From an uncultured Jannaschia sp. (lineage in GTDB: Bacteria > Pseudomonadota > Alphaproteobacteria > Rhodobacterales > Rhodobacteraceae), in assembly GCF_947503795.1 (NCBI RefSeq), contig NZ_CANNEZ010000001.1:1727001-1791000 (forward strand): a DNA stretch of 64,000 nucleotides. The letters are read 5' to 3'. Under the pieces are notes generated by a model. That model was not told where the DNA came from. It searched no databases and was given only the letters and a program-made list of their open reading frames with translations. Shown piece after piece: positions 32,462-42,414 of the stretch; within the stretch, counting starts at the first letter, position 1; each line of letters begins with the position of its first letter. Position numbers and translations under genes: made by a program.

Positions 32462-34745
32462 TCGGTTGCTCGGCCTGTTGCAACAGCGCCCAGACGCGGC
32501 CCGGCGTGAACGGCATGTCCACCTCGCGCAGGCCCAGGTCCCAGAGCGCGTCGAGTGCCGCGTTCCCCACGGCCGCCATCGCGCCGACGGTGCCCGCCTC
32601 GCCGCAGCCCTTCATCCCGAGGACGTTGGCCGTCGACGGCACCGGCTCGGAATGGAAGTCGATCATCGGCAGCGACACCGCGCGGGGCATCCCGTAATCC
32701 ATGAAGCTCGCCGTCAAAAGCTGGCCGTCCTCGTCGTAGACGACGTATTCCGACACGGCCTGTCCGATGCCCTGGGCCACGCCGCCATGCACCTGCCCCT
32801 CGGCCAGCATCGGGTTCATCAGGTTCCCGAAATCGTCGACCACGGTGTATTTCGCCACGTCGAGCTGGCCGGTCGCGCGGTCGATCTCGACCTCGCAGAG
32901 ATGGCAGCCATTGGGATAGCTGCGCCCCGGAAGCGTCGTCCGCTCCTGCGTCTTCAGAAGCTGCGTCTGGCCCTTGTCACGCGCGGCCTCGGCGGCCTCC
33001 ATCACCGTCATGACGGTGTTCGATCCGGTCGAGCGGAACTGGCCGTCCTCGAACGAAACCTCCTCGACCTCCAGAAGGGCCGCGACGAAAGGCGAGAACT
33101 TCTCGATCACCTTGTTCGCGGTCGCGCGGTTCGCGGTTCCCTGCGTGGTCACCGAACGCGAGCCGCCCGTGCCGCCACCCGTGGCGATCCGGTCGCTGTC
33201 GCCCTGCACGATGTCGATCAGCTCCGCGTCGATGCCTAGATCGGTGGCGAGGAACTGGCGATAGACGGTCTCGTGCCCCTGCCCGTTCGATTGCGTGCCG
33301 ACATAGAGCGTGACGCGCCCATCCTCGGTGAACTCGATCTCGGCGGTCTCGGACGGATTCCCGAGGATCGACTCGATGTAGTAGCACGCACCGAGACCGC
33401 GCAGCTTGCCGCGCCCCTCGCTCTCCGCGCGGCGCGCGTCGAAGCCCGCGACATCGCCCTCGGCCAGGGCACGGTCCAGCACCCGGTCGAAATCGCCCAC
33501 GTCATAGGTCTCGCCCATGGCCGTCAGGTAAGGGAAGGCGTCCACCTTGATGAAGGACTTGCGCCGCAGTTCGAACCGGTCGACGCCCAGCTCCTTGGCG
33601 GCATAGTCCATCGCGCGCTCCAGCACGAAGATCGCCTCGGGGCGGCCCGCGCCGCGATAGGCGTCGACTTGCGTGGTATTCGTGAAGACGCCGACCGAGC
33701 GCATGAAGCAGGCCTGCACGTCATAGACGCCGGGCATGACCTTCGAGAAGAGCTCCGACTGGATGTTCTGTGCGAAGCCCGAATTGTAGGCGCCCATATT
33801 GGCCACGTTTGTCGTCCGGTAGGCCACGAGCTTCAGGTCCGTGTCGAACCCCAGCTCCGCCGTCTGGATCAGATCGCGGCCCGCGTTGTCCGACAGCATC
33901 GCCTCGGAGCGGTCGCCCATCCAGCGGACCGGGCGGTCGAGCGTGCGCGCGGCATGGGCCACGAGGAACATCTCGGGATAGCTCATCGCCTTCATGCCGA
34001 AGCCGCCGCCGACATCAGGGTTCGTCACCCGGATCGCGTCCTTTTCCAGCCCCAGCACATCGGCGAGCGAGCCCTTCGGCCCCCAGACCCCCTGCCCGTT
34101 GACGCAGACATGCAGCCGGCCGTCCTCGACCTCGGCCCAGACGCCGCGCGGCTCGAGCGAGGCGCAGATGATGCGGTTGTCCTCGACCGTCAGCGTCACG
34201 ACCCGGTCGGCGGCCTTCAGCGCGGCCTCGGTCGCGGCCTCGTCGCCCTTCTCGTAGCGGTAGGCCTCGTTCTCGGGCGCCTCGGGGTGGATCGCCGCGC
34301 CGCCCACGGCCACGTCCACTTTGACCGGCAGCTCGTCGATCTCGACCTCGATCAGCTCGGCCGCGTCGCGCGCCTGCTCCAGCGTGTCGGCCACGATCAT
34401 CGCGATCCCCTCGCCGACGAAGCGCACCCGGCCCTTGGCTAGAAGCGGCCGGTTCGGGTCGGCGCCCTTGGTGCCGTCGGCATTGTCGGCCGGCGTCGTG
34501 TCGATGTGGTTGCGCAAGCCCGCCGCCTCGACCGCGTCGCTGGTCAGCACCAGATGCACCCCCGGCGCGGCCTCGGCCTCGGACACGTCCAGCGCCGTGA
34601 CATCCCCATGCGCCACCGTCGAGCGGAGCATGTAGGCCCGCAGCGCCCCCTCGGGCGCGGTGTCGTCGACATAGCCGCCCTGCCCGGTCAGGAGGCGCGG
34701 ATCCTCGGCGCGGCGGTTCGATTGGCTCAGGCCGAATTTTTCCAT
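32448..34745 (-). CDS. CoxL-like (form II) molybdenum hydroxylase large subunit
   Basis: 765 residues of the xanthine dehydrogenase/aerobic CO dehydrogenase large-subunit family, which binds molybdopterin cytosine dinucleotide. Seen are [14 protein letters not shown] at the N-terminus, DVGGGFGMK, and [17 protein letters not shown]. The active-site loop is [10 protein letters not shown] (near residue 370), the form II type, not the AYxCSFR loop of true CO dehydrogenase, so CO oxidation is unlikely and the substrate is unknown. The iron-sulfur (CoxS) and FAD (CoxM) subunit genes are not adjacent, which is unusual. It is divergent from valS. Confidence 0.9.
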   Translation of the reverse strand: MEKFGLSQSNRRAEDPRLLTGQGGYVDDTAPEGALRAYMLRSTVAHGDVTALDVSEAEAAPGVHLVLTSDAVEAAGLRNHIDTTPADNADGTKGADPNRPLLAKGRVRFVGEGIAMIVADTLEQARDAAELIEVEIDELPVKVDVAVGGAAIHPEAPENEAYRYEKGDEAATEAALKAADRVVTLTVEDNRIICASLEPRGVWAEVEDGRLHVCVNGQGVWGPKGSLADVLGLEKDAIRVTNPDVGGGFGMKAMSYPEMFLVAHAARTLDRPVRWMGDRSEAMLSDNAGRDLIQTAELGFDTDLKLVAYRTTNVANMGAYNSGFAQNIQSELFSKVMPGVYDVQACFMRSVGVFTNTTQVDAYRGAGRPEAIFVLERAMDYAAKELGVDRFELRRKSFIKVDAFPYLTAMGETYDVGDFDRVLDRALAEGDVAGFDARRAESEGRGKLRGLGACYYIESILGNPSETAEIEFTEDGRVTLYVGTQSNGQGHETVYRQFLATDLGIDAELIDIVQGDSDRIATGGGTGGSRSVTTQGTANRATANKVIEKFSPFVAALLEVEEVSFEDGQFRSTGSNTVMTVMEAAEAARDKGQTQLLKTQERTTLPGRSYPNGCHLCEVEIDRATGQLDVAKYTVVDDFGNLMNPMLAEGQVHGGVAQGIGQAVSEYVVYDEDGQLLTASFMDYGMPRAVSLPMIDFHSEPVPSTANVLGMKGCGEAGTVGAMAAVGNAALDALWDLGLREVDMPFTPGRVWALLQQAEQPIAAE

Positions 34746-34897
34746 GGGTCTCTCCGGGCGACAGGGGGCGTCCGGCGGACATTAGCCGCGCCGCCCCCCA
34801 TGTCCAGTGGCCGGACCGTCGCGGCGCGTGTGGCGCGCAGGGTTCCGTTCGCCCGCCCCACGCGCTACGTCGGCCCCAAGCGACGGAGAGCACCGAT

Positions 34898-37800
34898 ATG
34901 GCGATGGAAAAGACGTTCGACGCGGGCACGGCCGAGGCCCGCATCTCGCAGATGTGGCTGGACGCGAAGGCGTTCGCCGCCGGCGCCAACAGATCGCGCG
35001 ACGAGACCTTCTCGATCGTGATCCCGCCGCCCAACGTCACCGGCTCGCTGCACATGGGCCACGCGTTCAACAACACGCTACAGGACATCCTCGTGCGCTG
35101 GCACCGGATGCGTGGCTTCGACACGCTCTGGCAGCCGGGCACGGATCACGCGGGCATCGCGACGCAGATGGTGACCGAGCGCGAGATGGCAAAGGAGACG
35201 AACGAGACCCGCGCCGAGATGGGCCGCGAGCGGTTCCTCGAACGCGTCTGGCAGCAGAAGACCCAGTCCCGTGGCACGATCATCGGCCAGCTCCAGCGCC
35301 TCGGCGCGTCCTGCGACTGGGACCGCGAGGCCTTCACCATGGGCGGCGCGCCCGGCGACCCGGACCCGACCCAGCAGAACTTCCACGACGCGGTCATCAA
35401 GGTCTTCGTCGAGATGTACGAGCAGGGCCTGATCTACCGCGGCAAGCGGCTGGTGAACTGGGACCCGCATTTCGAGACGGCGATCTCGGATCTCGAGGTC
35501 GAGAATGTCGAGACGCCGGGCCACATGTGGCATTTCAAATACCCGCTCGCGGGGGGCGCGACCTACGAATATGTCGAACGCGACGAGGACGGCGCGGTCC
35601 TGTTTACCGAAACACGCGACTACATCTCCATCGCCACGACCCGCCCCGAGACGATGCTGGGCGACGGCGCGGTCGCCGTCCATCCCGACGACGCGCGCTA
35701 TGCCCCCATTGTCGGCCAACTTTGCGAGATCCCGGTCGGGCCGAAGGAGCATCGCCGCCTGATCCCCATCGTCACCGACGAGTATCCCGATGCCAGCTTC
35801 GGCTCGGGCGCGGTCAAGATCACCGGCGCCCATGATTTCAACGACTACGAGGTCGCCAAGCGTCAGGGCATCCCGCTCTACCGGCTGATGGATACCAAGG
35901 CCGCGATGCGCAACGATGGCGTGCCCTATGCGGAGGCCGCGGGGATCGCGATGGCCGTGGCCAAGGGTCAGCGCGAACTGACCATGGCCGAGGCCGACGC
36001 CATCAATCTCGTGCCCGACCACCTGCGCGGGCTCGACCGGTTCGAGGCGCGCGCCCGCGTCGTCAAGGAGATCACGGCCGAGGGCCTCGCCGTGATGGTC
36101 CCCGCCACCGATCCGCGCCTGGGCCGCGGTGCGGCCTCCGCCGGCAAGGCTGCGACGGGCGAGCCGCCGCTCAGCCCCGAAGAAGGCGGCGAGATGCGCA
36201 CCGATGCCGAGGAACTCGTGCCGCTGGTCGAAGCCAAGCCCATCCAGCAGCCGTTCGGCGACCGCTCGAAGGTGGTGATCGAGCCGATGCTGACCGACCA
36301 GTGGTTCGTGGACACCGCCAAGATCGTCGGACCCGCCATCGAGGCGGTCGAGGACGGCACCGTGCGCATCCTGCCGGAGGCCGACAAGAAGGTCTATTTC
36401 CACTGGCTGCGGAACATCGAGCCCTGGTGCATCTCGCGCCAGGTCTGGTGGGGGCACCGGATCCCGGTGTGGTATGGGCCGTCGGTCGAAATGCTCACAG
36501 GTTCCGGGTCGAACGAGAATAAATCGTTCTGCGCACCGACGTTTGAAGCCGCCAGAGAGCAAGCGAAGGCCTTCTACAGCCCCCATCTTGACGAGGCGGT
36601 CGTGTTTGATGTGGACGAGCGTGACGCGATCCCCTTCGAGACTTTGGATGAACAGAAGGCGATGATCGAGATGCTCCGCCGCCATGGCCCGGGGGAATTC
36701 GATGAAGTCAACTCACATGATGAGCTGCAAGACTTCGACTGTGGCGGTGTATCCTTTAGATATGACCGAGTTCGAGGCGTGCGGAAACATACTGCACTTC
36801 TCGCCCGCGACCCCGACGTGCTCGACACCTGGTTCTCGTCGGGCCTCTGGCCACTGGGCACGCTCGGCTGGCCCGAGGAGACCGATGCGCTGGACCGCTA
36901 CTTCCCCACCTCGGTCCTGATCACCGGCTTCGACATCCTGTTCTTCTGGGTCGCCCGGATGATGATGATGCAGCTCGCCGTCACCGATCAGGCGCGGCCC
37001 GTAGCAGAGCGCGTGCCCTTCCGCGACGTCTACGTCCACGCGCTCGTCCGCGACGAGCAGGGCAAGAAGATGTCGAAATCGCTCGGCAACGTGCTCGACC
37101 CGCTGGACCTGATCGACGAGTACGGCGCCGACGCCGTCCGCTTCACGCTGGCCTCGATGGCGGCGATGGGCCGCGATCTGAAGCTGTCGACCCAACGCAT
37201 CGCGGGCTATCGCAACTTCGGCACCAAGCTCTGGAACGCGGTCCGCTTCGCCGAGATGAACGGTGTGAGCTTCGCCCCAGATGGCGTTGATCTTCCAAGG
37301 AAACTCGATCTCACGGTCAACCGCTGGATCGTGGGCGAGACGGCGCGCGCCCGCATGGACGTGGACGCCGCCCTCGCCGCCTACCGCTTCGACGATGCGG
37401 CCAGCGCGCTCTATCGCTTCGTCTGGAACGTCGTCTGCGACTGGTATGTCGAATTCTCGAAGCCCCTCCTTCAGGACGAGGGGTCCGCCGAGACGCAGGC
37501 CACCATGGCCTGGGTGCTCGAGCAATGCATGGTCATGCTCCACCCGTTCATGCCCTTCGTGACCGAGGAGCTCTGGTCGACCACCGGCCATGACGGGATG
37601 CTGGTCCATGGCGACTGGCCCGAGGCCCTGACCGACGCGGTTGTCGACCCCGCGTCCGAGGCCGAGATGCGCTGGGTGATCGGCTTCATCGAGGCCGTCC
37701 GGTCGGCCCGCGCCCAGATGAACGTGCCCGCAGGCGCCGTCATCCCTGTCGTCGCGGTCGAATGGGACGACGCGGCCCGCGCGGCGGCCGAAACGAACCT

Positions 37801-38128
37801 CAGCCTGATCCGGCGGCTCGCCCGGATCGAGGGCATTTCCGAAGGCGCCGCACCCAAGGGCGCGATCGCGGTCACAGCCGGCGGCGGGCGCTTCGCGCTG
37901 CCCTTGGGCGACGTGATCGACGTCGCCGCCGAACGCGCCCGGCTGGAAAAGCAAGCGCTCAAGCTCGGCAAGGAGATCAAGGGCATGGAGGGCCGGGTGA
38001 ACAATCCCAACTTCGCCGCCTCTGCCCCGCCCGAGGTCGTCGAGGAGACCCGCGCCAACCTCGCGGCGCGGCGCGACGATGCCGACGCGATCCAGCGCGC
38101 GCTGGACAGTCTTGCGGAACTCGGGTGA
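34898..38128 (+). CDS. valS: Valyl-tRNA synthetase with two unusual insertions
   Basis: 1076 residues, longer than many bacterial ValRS (about 880-1000). Class I motifs are HMGH in [13 protein letters not shown] (near residue 50) and KKMSKS (near 725); the editing domain lies between, and a C-terminal coiled coil starts with [18 protein letters not shown]. All core motifs are intact, so it should be active. Two insertions stand out: a Gly/Ala/Glu-rich stretch at about residues 408-440, and about 108 residues (530-637) between [19 protein letters not shown] and [12 protein letters not shown] where about 35-50 are usual. The second is encoded by low-G+C, AGA-containing code unlike its flanks. 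Confidence 0.96.
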   Translation: MAMEKTFDAGTAEARISQMWLDAKAFAAGANRSRDETFSIVIPPPNVTGSLHMGHAFNNTLQDILVRWHRMRGFDTLWQPGTDHAGIATQMVTEREMAKETNETRAEMGRERFLERVWQQKTQSRGTIIGQLQRLGASCDWDREAFTMGGAPGDPDPTQQNFHDAVIKVFVEMYEQGLIYRGKRLVNWDPHFETAISDLEVENVETPGHMWHFKYPLAGGATYEYVERDEDGAVLFTETRDYISIATTRPETMLGDGAVAVHPDDARYAPIVGQLCEIPVGPKEHRRLIPIVTDEYPDASFGSGAVKITGAHDFNDYEVAKRQGIPLYRLMDTKAAMRNDGVPYAEAAGIAMAVAKGQRELTMAEADAINLVPDHLRGLDRFEARARVVKEITAEGLAVMVPATDPRLGRGAASAGKAATGEPPLSPEEGGEMRTDAEELVPLVEAKPIQQPFGDRSKVVIEPMLTDQWFVDTAKIVGPAIEAVEDGTVRILPEADKKVYFHWLRNIEPWCISRQVWWGHRIPVWYGPSVEMLTGSGSNENKSFCAPTFEAAREQAKAFYSPHLDEAVVFDVDERDAIPFETLDEQKAMIEMLRRHGPGEFDEVNSHDELQDFDCGGVSFRYDRVRGVRKHTALLARDPDVLDTWFSSGLWPLGTLGWPEETDALDRYFPTSVLITGFDILFFWVARMMMMQLAVTDQARPVAERVPFRDVYVHALVRDEQGKKMSKSLGNVLDPLDLIDEYGADAVRFTLASMAAMGRDLKLSTQRIAGYRNFGTKLWNAVRFAEMNGVSFAPDGVDLPRKLDLTVNRWIVGETARARMDVDAALAAYRFDDAASALYRFVWNVVCDWYVEFSKPLLQDEGSAETQATMAWVLEQCMVMLHPFMPFVTEELWSTTGHDGMLVHGDWPEALTDAVVDPASEAEMRWVIGFIEAVRSARAQMNVPAGAVIPVVAVEWDDAARAAAETNLSLIRRLARIEGISEGAAPKGAIAVTAGGGRFALPLGDVIDVAAERARLEKQALKLGKEIKGMEGRVNNPNFAASAPPEVVEETRANLAARRDDADAIQRALDSLAELG

Positions 38129-38137
38129 TTCCGGGGG

Positions 38138-39139
38138 GTGTCCTTCAACATCCTCATCATCGGCCAGCGCGGCCGACTGACCCATGAGGCGGCGCTCTTC
38201 GCCGCGACGCTGCGCCACAACGCGCCCGGCTGGTCGGGCCGCCTTCTCGTGGGCGAGCCGCAGCCGGGGCCGCGCTGGCCGGACGACCCGCGCATCCCCT
38301 CCGGCCCGCAGCGCGCGCTGCTGGAGGAGTTGGGCGCCGAGATCATGCCTTTCGAGACGCGTCACTTCGGGTCGTATTACCCGCATGGCAACAAGATCGA
38401 GGCGCTGGCCGCGATGCCGCCCGGCCCGTTCCTCTTCATGGATACCGACACCGTCATCACCGCCGATCTCTCGGAGCTGCAGATCGACTTCGCCCGCCCG
38501 GCCGCGAGCCTGAAGCGCGAGGGGACGTGGCCCACGCCTGAACTTTATGGACCCGGTTTCAACGAGATATGGGGCGATCTTCATGTGCGGCGCGGCGCAC
38601 GGCTTGCCGACACGATCGACCCCGAGGAGCCGGACGAGCATTGGCGTCGCTATCTCTATTTCAACGCTGGCTGGTTCTTCGGCGACGACCCGCAGGCCTT
38701 CCACCGCGCCTTTCTCGACGCGGCGCTCATGATCCGGGACGACCCGCCCGAAAGCCTCGTCTGCCAGGAGCTCGACCCCTGGCTTGACCAGGCCGCGCTG
38801 CCGCTGGCGATCCACGAGTTGGGGGGCGGGCGACCGGGGTCGCGCCCGCAGGACAAGGGCGGCATCGCCGACGGCCTGCTCGATGGAAGCCACAGCTTCC
38901 ACTATCGCTTCCTGCCGCTGATGTACGCGACCGCCCCCGATCACGTCATCGCCGCGACCGAGGCCGCGACCGCACCGAACCGGGTCAAGAAGGTCCTGAA
39001 GGAATACGAGCCGTTCCGGCGGTTCCTTTACCAGCCGAAGGGCGCGAAGGCGCGCGCGATGTTCGACCGCGGCGACCTCCCCCGCAAGGAACAGGCGATC
39101 CGGAACCGTCTGAAGCGCGAAGGGCTCTGGCTGCGCTGA
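38138..39139 (+). CDS. Putative glycosyltransferase
   Basis: 333 residues with no membrane segment. FLFMDTDTVITADLSEL near residue 100 carries the DxD motif that binds a nucleotide-sugar metal ion, and NAGWFFGDDP with CQELDPWLDQ resembles the acceptor side of GT-A type glycosyltransferases. The beginning, MSFNILIIGQRGRLTHEAALFAATLR, suits the first strand of such a fold. The start is GTG at 38138, nine bases after the valS stop with GGGGGG as ribosome site. Substrate unknown. It is followed at once by two hairpins. Confidence 0.7.
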   Translation: MSFNILIIGQRGRLTHEAALFAATLRHNAPGWSGRLLVGEPQPGPRWPDDPRIPSGPQRALLEELGAEIMPFETRHFGSYYPHGNKIEALAAMPPGPFLFMDTDTVITADLSELQIDFARPAASLKREGTWPTPELYGPGFNEIWGDLHVRRGARLADTIDPEEPDEHWRRYLYFNAGWFFGDDPQAFHRAFLDAALMIRDDPPESLVCQELDPWLDQAALPLAIHELGGGRPGSRPQDKGGIADGLLDGSHSFHYRFLPLMYATAPDHVIAATEAATAPNRVKKVLKEYEPFRRFLYQPKGAKARAMFDRGDLPRKEQAIRNRLKREGLWLR

Positions 39140-39185
39140 AAGGTCTTCGGCGAAGACCTTCCCGAGGCTTTTCGCCGAGAAGCCT
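39140..39185. repeat. Two tandem TTC-loop-GAA hairpins between convergent genes
   Basis: Hairpin A (39140-39160) pairs AAGGTCTTC with GAAGACCTT around GGC and begins on the base after the stop codon. Hairpin B (39165-39185) pairs AGGCTTTTC with GAGAAGCCT around GCC, with one wobble. They share design and position with the trio at 24271-24343 and are likely termination or 3'-end stabilising elements. Confidence 0.65.
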
Positions 39186-39194
39186 TGCCCCCGC

Positions 39195-39875
39195 TCAGAA
39201 GTTCGACAGGCTCGCCCGGGCCGCGGTGCCGTAGCGTTCGGCCACCAAGGCCTGCATGTCGCCCGAGACCTTGCCCGCCCCGCCCCAGTCCAGCGTCACG
39301 CGGCAGCCATCCGGATCCGAGGCGAAACCCGCGATCAATTCGGTGCGCCCGCCCAACCGCCAGTCGAGTGCGACGCGCGAGGCCGTCCGCGTCGTGATCC
39401 GCGCCCAGTCCGCGCCCGAGCCGTCATACATCACCTCGTGCAGCCGGTCGCCGCGCCAACCGATCGAGCGTGGCAATGCGCCCGCCCCCATGGCCGAGAA
39501 CGACAGCTGCGCCACCGGCCACCAGAGGGCGACGTCATCGATGAAGAGGCGGCGGGCGTCGTCGGGCGAGAGACGCACGACGAGGCCGGGCAGATCGGGT
39601 CGACGCTCGGTCAGGTCGCCCAGCCAGACGACCAGCGGCTCGGCCCCGCCGGGCGTCAGGCCGTAGATGTTGCGTGTCCCCTGACGTCGCATCGACACCA
39701 GCCCCGCATCGAGCAGGACCTTCAGATGCTGGCTGACCGCGGGCCGGGTGACGGGCATCGGCTCGGCGATCCGCGCGACCGGCAGAGGGCCGTCACGCAG
39801 ACGGTCCAGCACGGCGCGGCGGGTGGGATCGGCCAGCGCCGTCAGGATGGCGCCATGCGCTGTGTCGTCGTTCAT
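39195..39875 (-). CDS. ArsR-family regulator fused to a SRPBCC-like domain
   Basis: 226 residues. Residues 1-85 are an ArsR winged helix (LADPTRRAVLDRL; MPVTRPAVSQHLKVLLDAGLV as recognition helix). The remainder (about 95-226) resembles an AHSA1/SRPBCC-like hydrophobic ligand pocket, a known combination in one-component regulators. No metal-binding cysteines are seen, so it is not a metal sensor. It is divergent from clpP with a 206-base gap and convergent with the glycosyltransferase-like gene. Its targets cannot be inferred. Confidence 0.83.
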   Translation of the reverse strand: MNDDTAHGAILTALADPTRRAVLDRLRDGPLPVARIAEPMPVTRPAVSQHLKVLLDAGLVSMRRQGTRNIYGLTPGGAEPLVVWLGDLTERRPDLPGLVVRLSPDDARRLFIDDVALWWPVAQLSFSAMGAGALPRSIGWRGDRLHEVMYDGSGADWARITTRTASRVALDWRLGGRTELIAGFASDPDGCRVTLDWGGAGKVSGDMQALVAERYGTAARASLSNF

Positions 39876-39998
39876 GCGTCGAGGGTATTCACCCCGCGTC
39901 GGGGGTGGTCAACGGGCGCCGCCGCTGTGCTCACGCCACGGCACCGTTCCGCCCAGAGCACCGCGGAACGGGTCGTGAACCCCGATGGCCGCCCTGCC

Positions 39999-40027
39999 TT
40001 GAAGCCCATGGCGACGGCGCATAGGTT
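39999..40027 (+). promoter_or_regulatory. clpP promoter candidate
   Basis: TTGAAG (39999-40004), 17 bases, TAGGTT (40022-40027) lies 54 bases upstream of the clpP ATG. The -35 box is preceded by C (CTTGAAG), which also fits heat-shock sigma-32 promoters of alphaproteobacteria, so sigma-70 and sigma-32 are both possible. Confidence 0.55.
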
Positions 40028-40081
40028 CGCGTCCAAGCACCGGCGCGACAGTCGCGACCGGTCGAGGCAAAGGGCAGCTCC

Positions 40082-40720
40082 ATGCGCGATCCAGTCGACC
40101 ACTTCCAGAACAACCTCGTGCCCATGGTGGTCGAGCAGACCAGCCGCGGCGAACGGGCCTACGACATCTTCTCGCGCCTCCTCAAGGAGCGGATCATCTT
40201 CGTGAACGGCCCCGTCCATGACGGCATGAGCCAGCTCATCGTGGCGCAACTGCTGCATCTCGAGGCGGAGAACCCGTCGAAGGAGATCAGCATGTACATC
40301 AACTCGCCCGGCGGCAGCGTCATCGCGGGGATGAGTATCTACGACACGATGCAGTATATTCGTCCGAAGGTCTCGACGCTGATTTGCGGCCTCGCGGCGT
40401 CCATGGGCTCGGTTATCGCGATCGGCGGCGAGAAGGGCATGCGCTTCGCGCTTCCGAATTCCGAGATCCTCGTGCACCAGCCCTCGGGCGGATCGCAAGG
40501 CACCGCAGCCGACATCCTGATCTCCGCCCGCCATATCGAACAGACGCGCGAGCGGTTCTACCAGCTCTATATGAAGCACACCGGCCAGGACTACGATACG
40601 GTCCAGAAGGCGCTAGATCGTGACTTGTGGATGACCCCGCAGGAGGCCAAGGACTGGGGCCATATCGACGAGATCGTCGAGACCCGCGCCGAGGCCGCCG
40701 ACGCCGTCAAGGACAGCTGA
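40082..40720 (+). CDS. clpP: ATP-dependent Clp protease proteolytic subunit
   Basis: 212 residues, standard for ClpP, the barrel-shaped serine peptidase of ClpXP and ClpAP. The catalytic serine is S107 in GLAASMGSV and the histidine H132 in [10 protein letters not shown]; the aspartate lies in ALDRDLWMT. The short N-terminal propeptide segment is typical. clpX follows 202 bases later with its own upstream region. Substrates should include ssrA-tagged proteins and cell-cycle regulators. Confidence 0.97.
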   Translation: MRDPVDHFQNNLVPMVVEQTSRGERAYDIFSRLLKERIIFVNGPVHDGMSQLIVAQLLHLEAENPSKEISMYINSPGGSVIAGMSIYDTMQYIRPKVSTLICGLAASMGSVIAIGGEKGMRFALPNSEILVHQPSGGSQGTAADILISARHIEQTRERFYQLYMKHTGQDYDTVQKALDRDLWMTPQEAKDWGHIDEIVETRAEAADAVKDS

Positions 40721-40726
40721 TACGAA

Positions 40727-40752
40727 GGGTGTCCGGCCCGCGCCGGGCACCC
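40727..40752 (+). terminator. Stem-loop after clpP
   Basis: GGGTGTCCGG and CCGGGCACCC form a 10-bp stem (one G-U) with loop CCCGCG, six bases after the clpP stop. It has no T-run, so it may be a weak terminator, an attenuator between clpP and clpX, or a 3'-end stabiliser. Confidence 0.45.
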
Positions 40753-40922
40753 GCACCCCCTGATGCGCTTCCGCCACGGGAGACGTGCAGGCACGGGATT
40801 TCTGCATTGTGGCTCCGGGCGATCCTGCCTAGGCTTTCGGCAGAGAAGAGCTTTTTCATCCGCGGCACGGACCGCGCGGCCGATCGTCGGAGCAGGACGG
40901 TCAAGGCCAGGGAGGCACGACG

Positions 40923-42194
40923 ATGGCCAATAACCAGGGGTCCGGCGACGGCAAGAACACCCTCTACTGCAGCTTCTGCGGCAAGTCCCAGCACGAGGTC
41001 CGCAAGCTGATCGCGGGTCCGACGGTGTTCATCTGCGACGAATGCGTCGAGCTCTGCATGGACATCATCCGCGAGGAGACGAAGGCCGCCGGCCTGAAAT
41101 CCGCGGAAGGCACCCCCACCCCGCGCGAGATCTGCGGTGTGCTGGACGACTACGTGATCGGGCAGGAGCACGCCAAGCGCGTCCTCTCGGTGGCGGTCCA
41201 TAACCACTACAAGCGGCTCGACCATTCCGACAAATCCGACATCGAACTGGCCAAGTCGAACATCCTGCTGATCGGCCCCACGGGCTGCGGCAAGACGCTG
41301 CTGGCCCAGACGCTGGCCCGCATCCTCGACGTGCCGTTCACGATGGCCGATGCGACGACCCTGACCGAAGCCGGCTATGTGGGCGAGGATGTCGAGAACA
41401 TCATCCTCAAGCTCTTGCAGGCGTCGGAGTACAACGTCGAGCGGGCGCAGCGCGGCATCGTCTATATCGACGAGGTCGACAAGATCACCCGCAAGTCCGA
41501 CAACCCGTCGATCACCCGCGACGTGTCGGGCGAAGGCGTGCAGCAAGCGCTTCTGAAGATCATGGAAGGCACTGTCGCCTCCGTGCCGCCGCAGGGCGGG
41601 CGCAAGCACCCCCAGCAGGAATTCCTGCAGGTCGACACGACGAACATCCTATTCGTCTGCGGCGGCGCCTTCGCGGGTCTCGACAAGATCATCGCGCAGC
41701 GCGGCAAAGGGTCCAGCATGGGCTTCGGTGCCGAGGTTCGCGCGCCCGACGAGAAATCCGTGGGCGAGTTCTTCAAGGAGCTGGAGCCCGAGGACCTGCT
41801 GAAGTTCGGCCTGATCCCGGAATTCGTCGGTCGCCTGCCCGTCATCGCGACGCTGACCGATCTCGACGAGGAAGCGCTCGTCATCATCCTGACGCAGCCG
41901 AAGAACGCGCTGGTCAAGCAGTACCAGCGCCTGTTCGATCTCGAGGGCGTGACGCTCAGCTTCACCGACGACGCGCTTCAGGCCATCGCCCAGCGCGCCA
42001 TCGAGCGGAAGACGGGTGCCCGCGGCCTGCGGTCGATCATGGAGGACATCCTGCTCGACACGATGTTCGAATTGCCCGGCCTCGACACCGTGGACGAGGT
42101 GGTCGTGAACGAGGAAGCCGTGCGACGCGAGGTCAAGCCGCTGCTGATCCACTCGGAGGACAAGGCCGAGCCCGAGTCGGCCGAAGCCGGCTGA
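40923..42194 (+). CDS. clpX: ATP-dependent Clp protease ATP-binding subunit ClpX
   Basis: 423 residues, standard ClpX, the AAA+ unfoldase that feeds ClpP. The N-terminal zinc-binding domain has the four cysteines of [11 protein letters not shown]...CDECVELC, which also dock SspB. Walker A is GPTGCGKT (near 121), Walker B VYIDEVDK (near 181), and the pore and sensor segments [12 protein letters not shown] and [11 protein letters not shown] are present. A GGGAGGCACGACG ribosome site precedes the ATG. With ssrA and sspB at 20.5-21.5 kb it completes the tagging and degradation route. Confidence 0.98.
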   Translation: MANNQGSGDGKNTLYCSFCGKSQHEVRKLIAGPTVFICDECVELCMDIIREETKAAGLKSAEGTPTPREICGVLDDYVIGQEHAKRVLSVAVHNHYKRLDHSDKSDIELAKSNILLIGPTGCGKTLLAQTLARILDVPFTMADATTLTEAGYVGEDVENIILKLLQASEYNVERAQRGIVYIDEVDKITRKSDNPSITRDVSGEGVQQALLKIMEGTVASVPPQGGRKHPQQEFLQVDTTNILFVCGGAFAGLDKIIAQRGKGSSMGFGAEVRAPDEKSVGEFFKELEPEDLLKFGLIPEFVGRLPVIATLTDLDEEALVIILTQPKNALVKQYQRLFDLEGVTLSFTDDALQAIAQRAIERKTGARGLRSIMEDILLDTMFELPGLDTVDEVVVNEEAVRREVKPLLIHSEDKAEPESAEAG

Positions 42195-42414
42195 CGGCAC
42201 TCGAAATTGCGACTTTGATCGGCCCGCGCCCGTCGCGGGACGTTTAGTGTCAAAATACACTGGCGCATTTGCATAAACCGTGGCCCACCCGGATGCAGCC
42301 AACCCTGTATGCGGGTTTGGCCAGCCACAGCGCCGAATTGCGTCTAAACCTACCTGCGCATTTGCATGAATCGAGATTGAGCCCGATGGCCAAACCCCTA
42401 TTTGTCAATTCAAC
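42195..42414 (+). promoter_or_regulatory. Structured clpX-kinase intergenic leader
   Basis: This 220-base gap holds several ordered signals. A hairpin CCCGCG/CGCGGG (42223-42239) may end clpX. AGTGT/ACACT forms a small stem near 42246-42261. A 12-base direct repeat GCGCATTTGCAT is at 42263-42274 and 42356-42367. GGGTTTGGCCA (42313-42323) is exactly inverted as TGGCCAAACCC (42387-42397), and its first half can instead pair with CCAACCC just upstream, giving two exclusive folds. It is A+T-richer than its surroundings. Confidence 0.55.

Noticed and set aside
32448-34745. True aerobic carbon monoxide dehydrogenase
   Set aside because: The active-site loop is AYRGAGR (form II) and not AYxCSFR, and CoxM and CoxS genes are absent.
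20033-42213. Shared 13-mer TCGAAATTGCGAC at 20033-20045 and 42201-42213
   Set aside because: In 64 kb many 13-base matches are expected by chance, and the two sites have no common position relative to genes.
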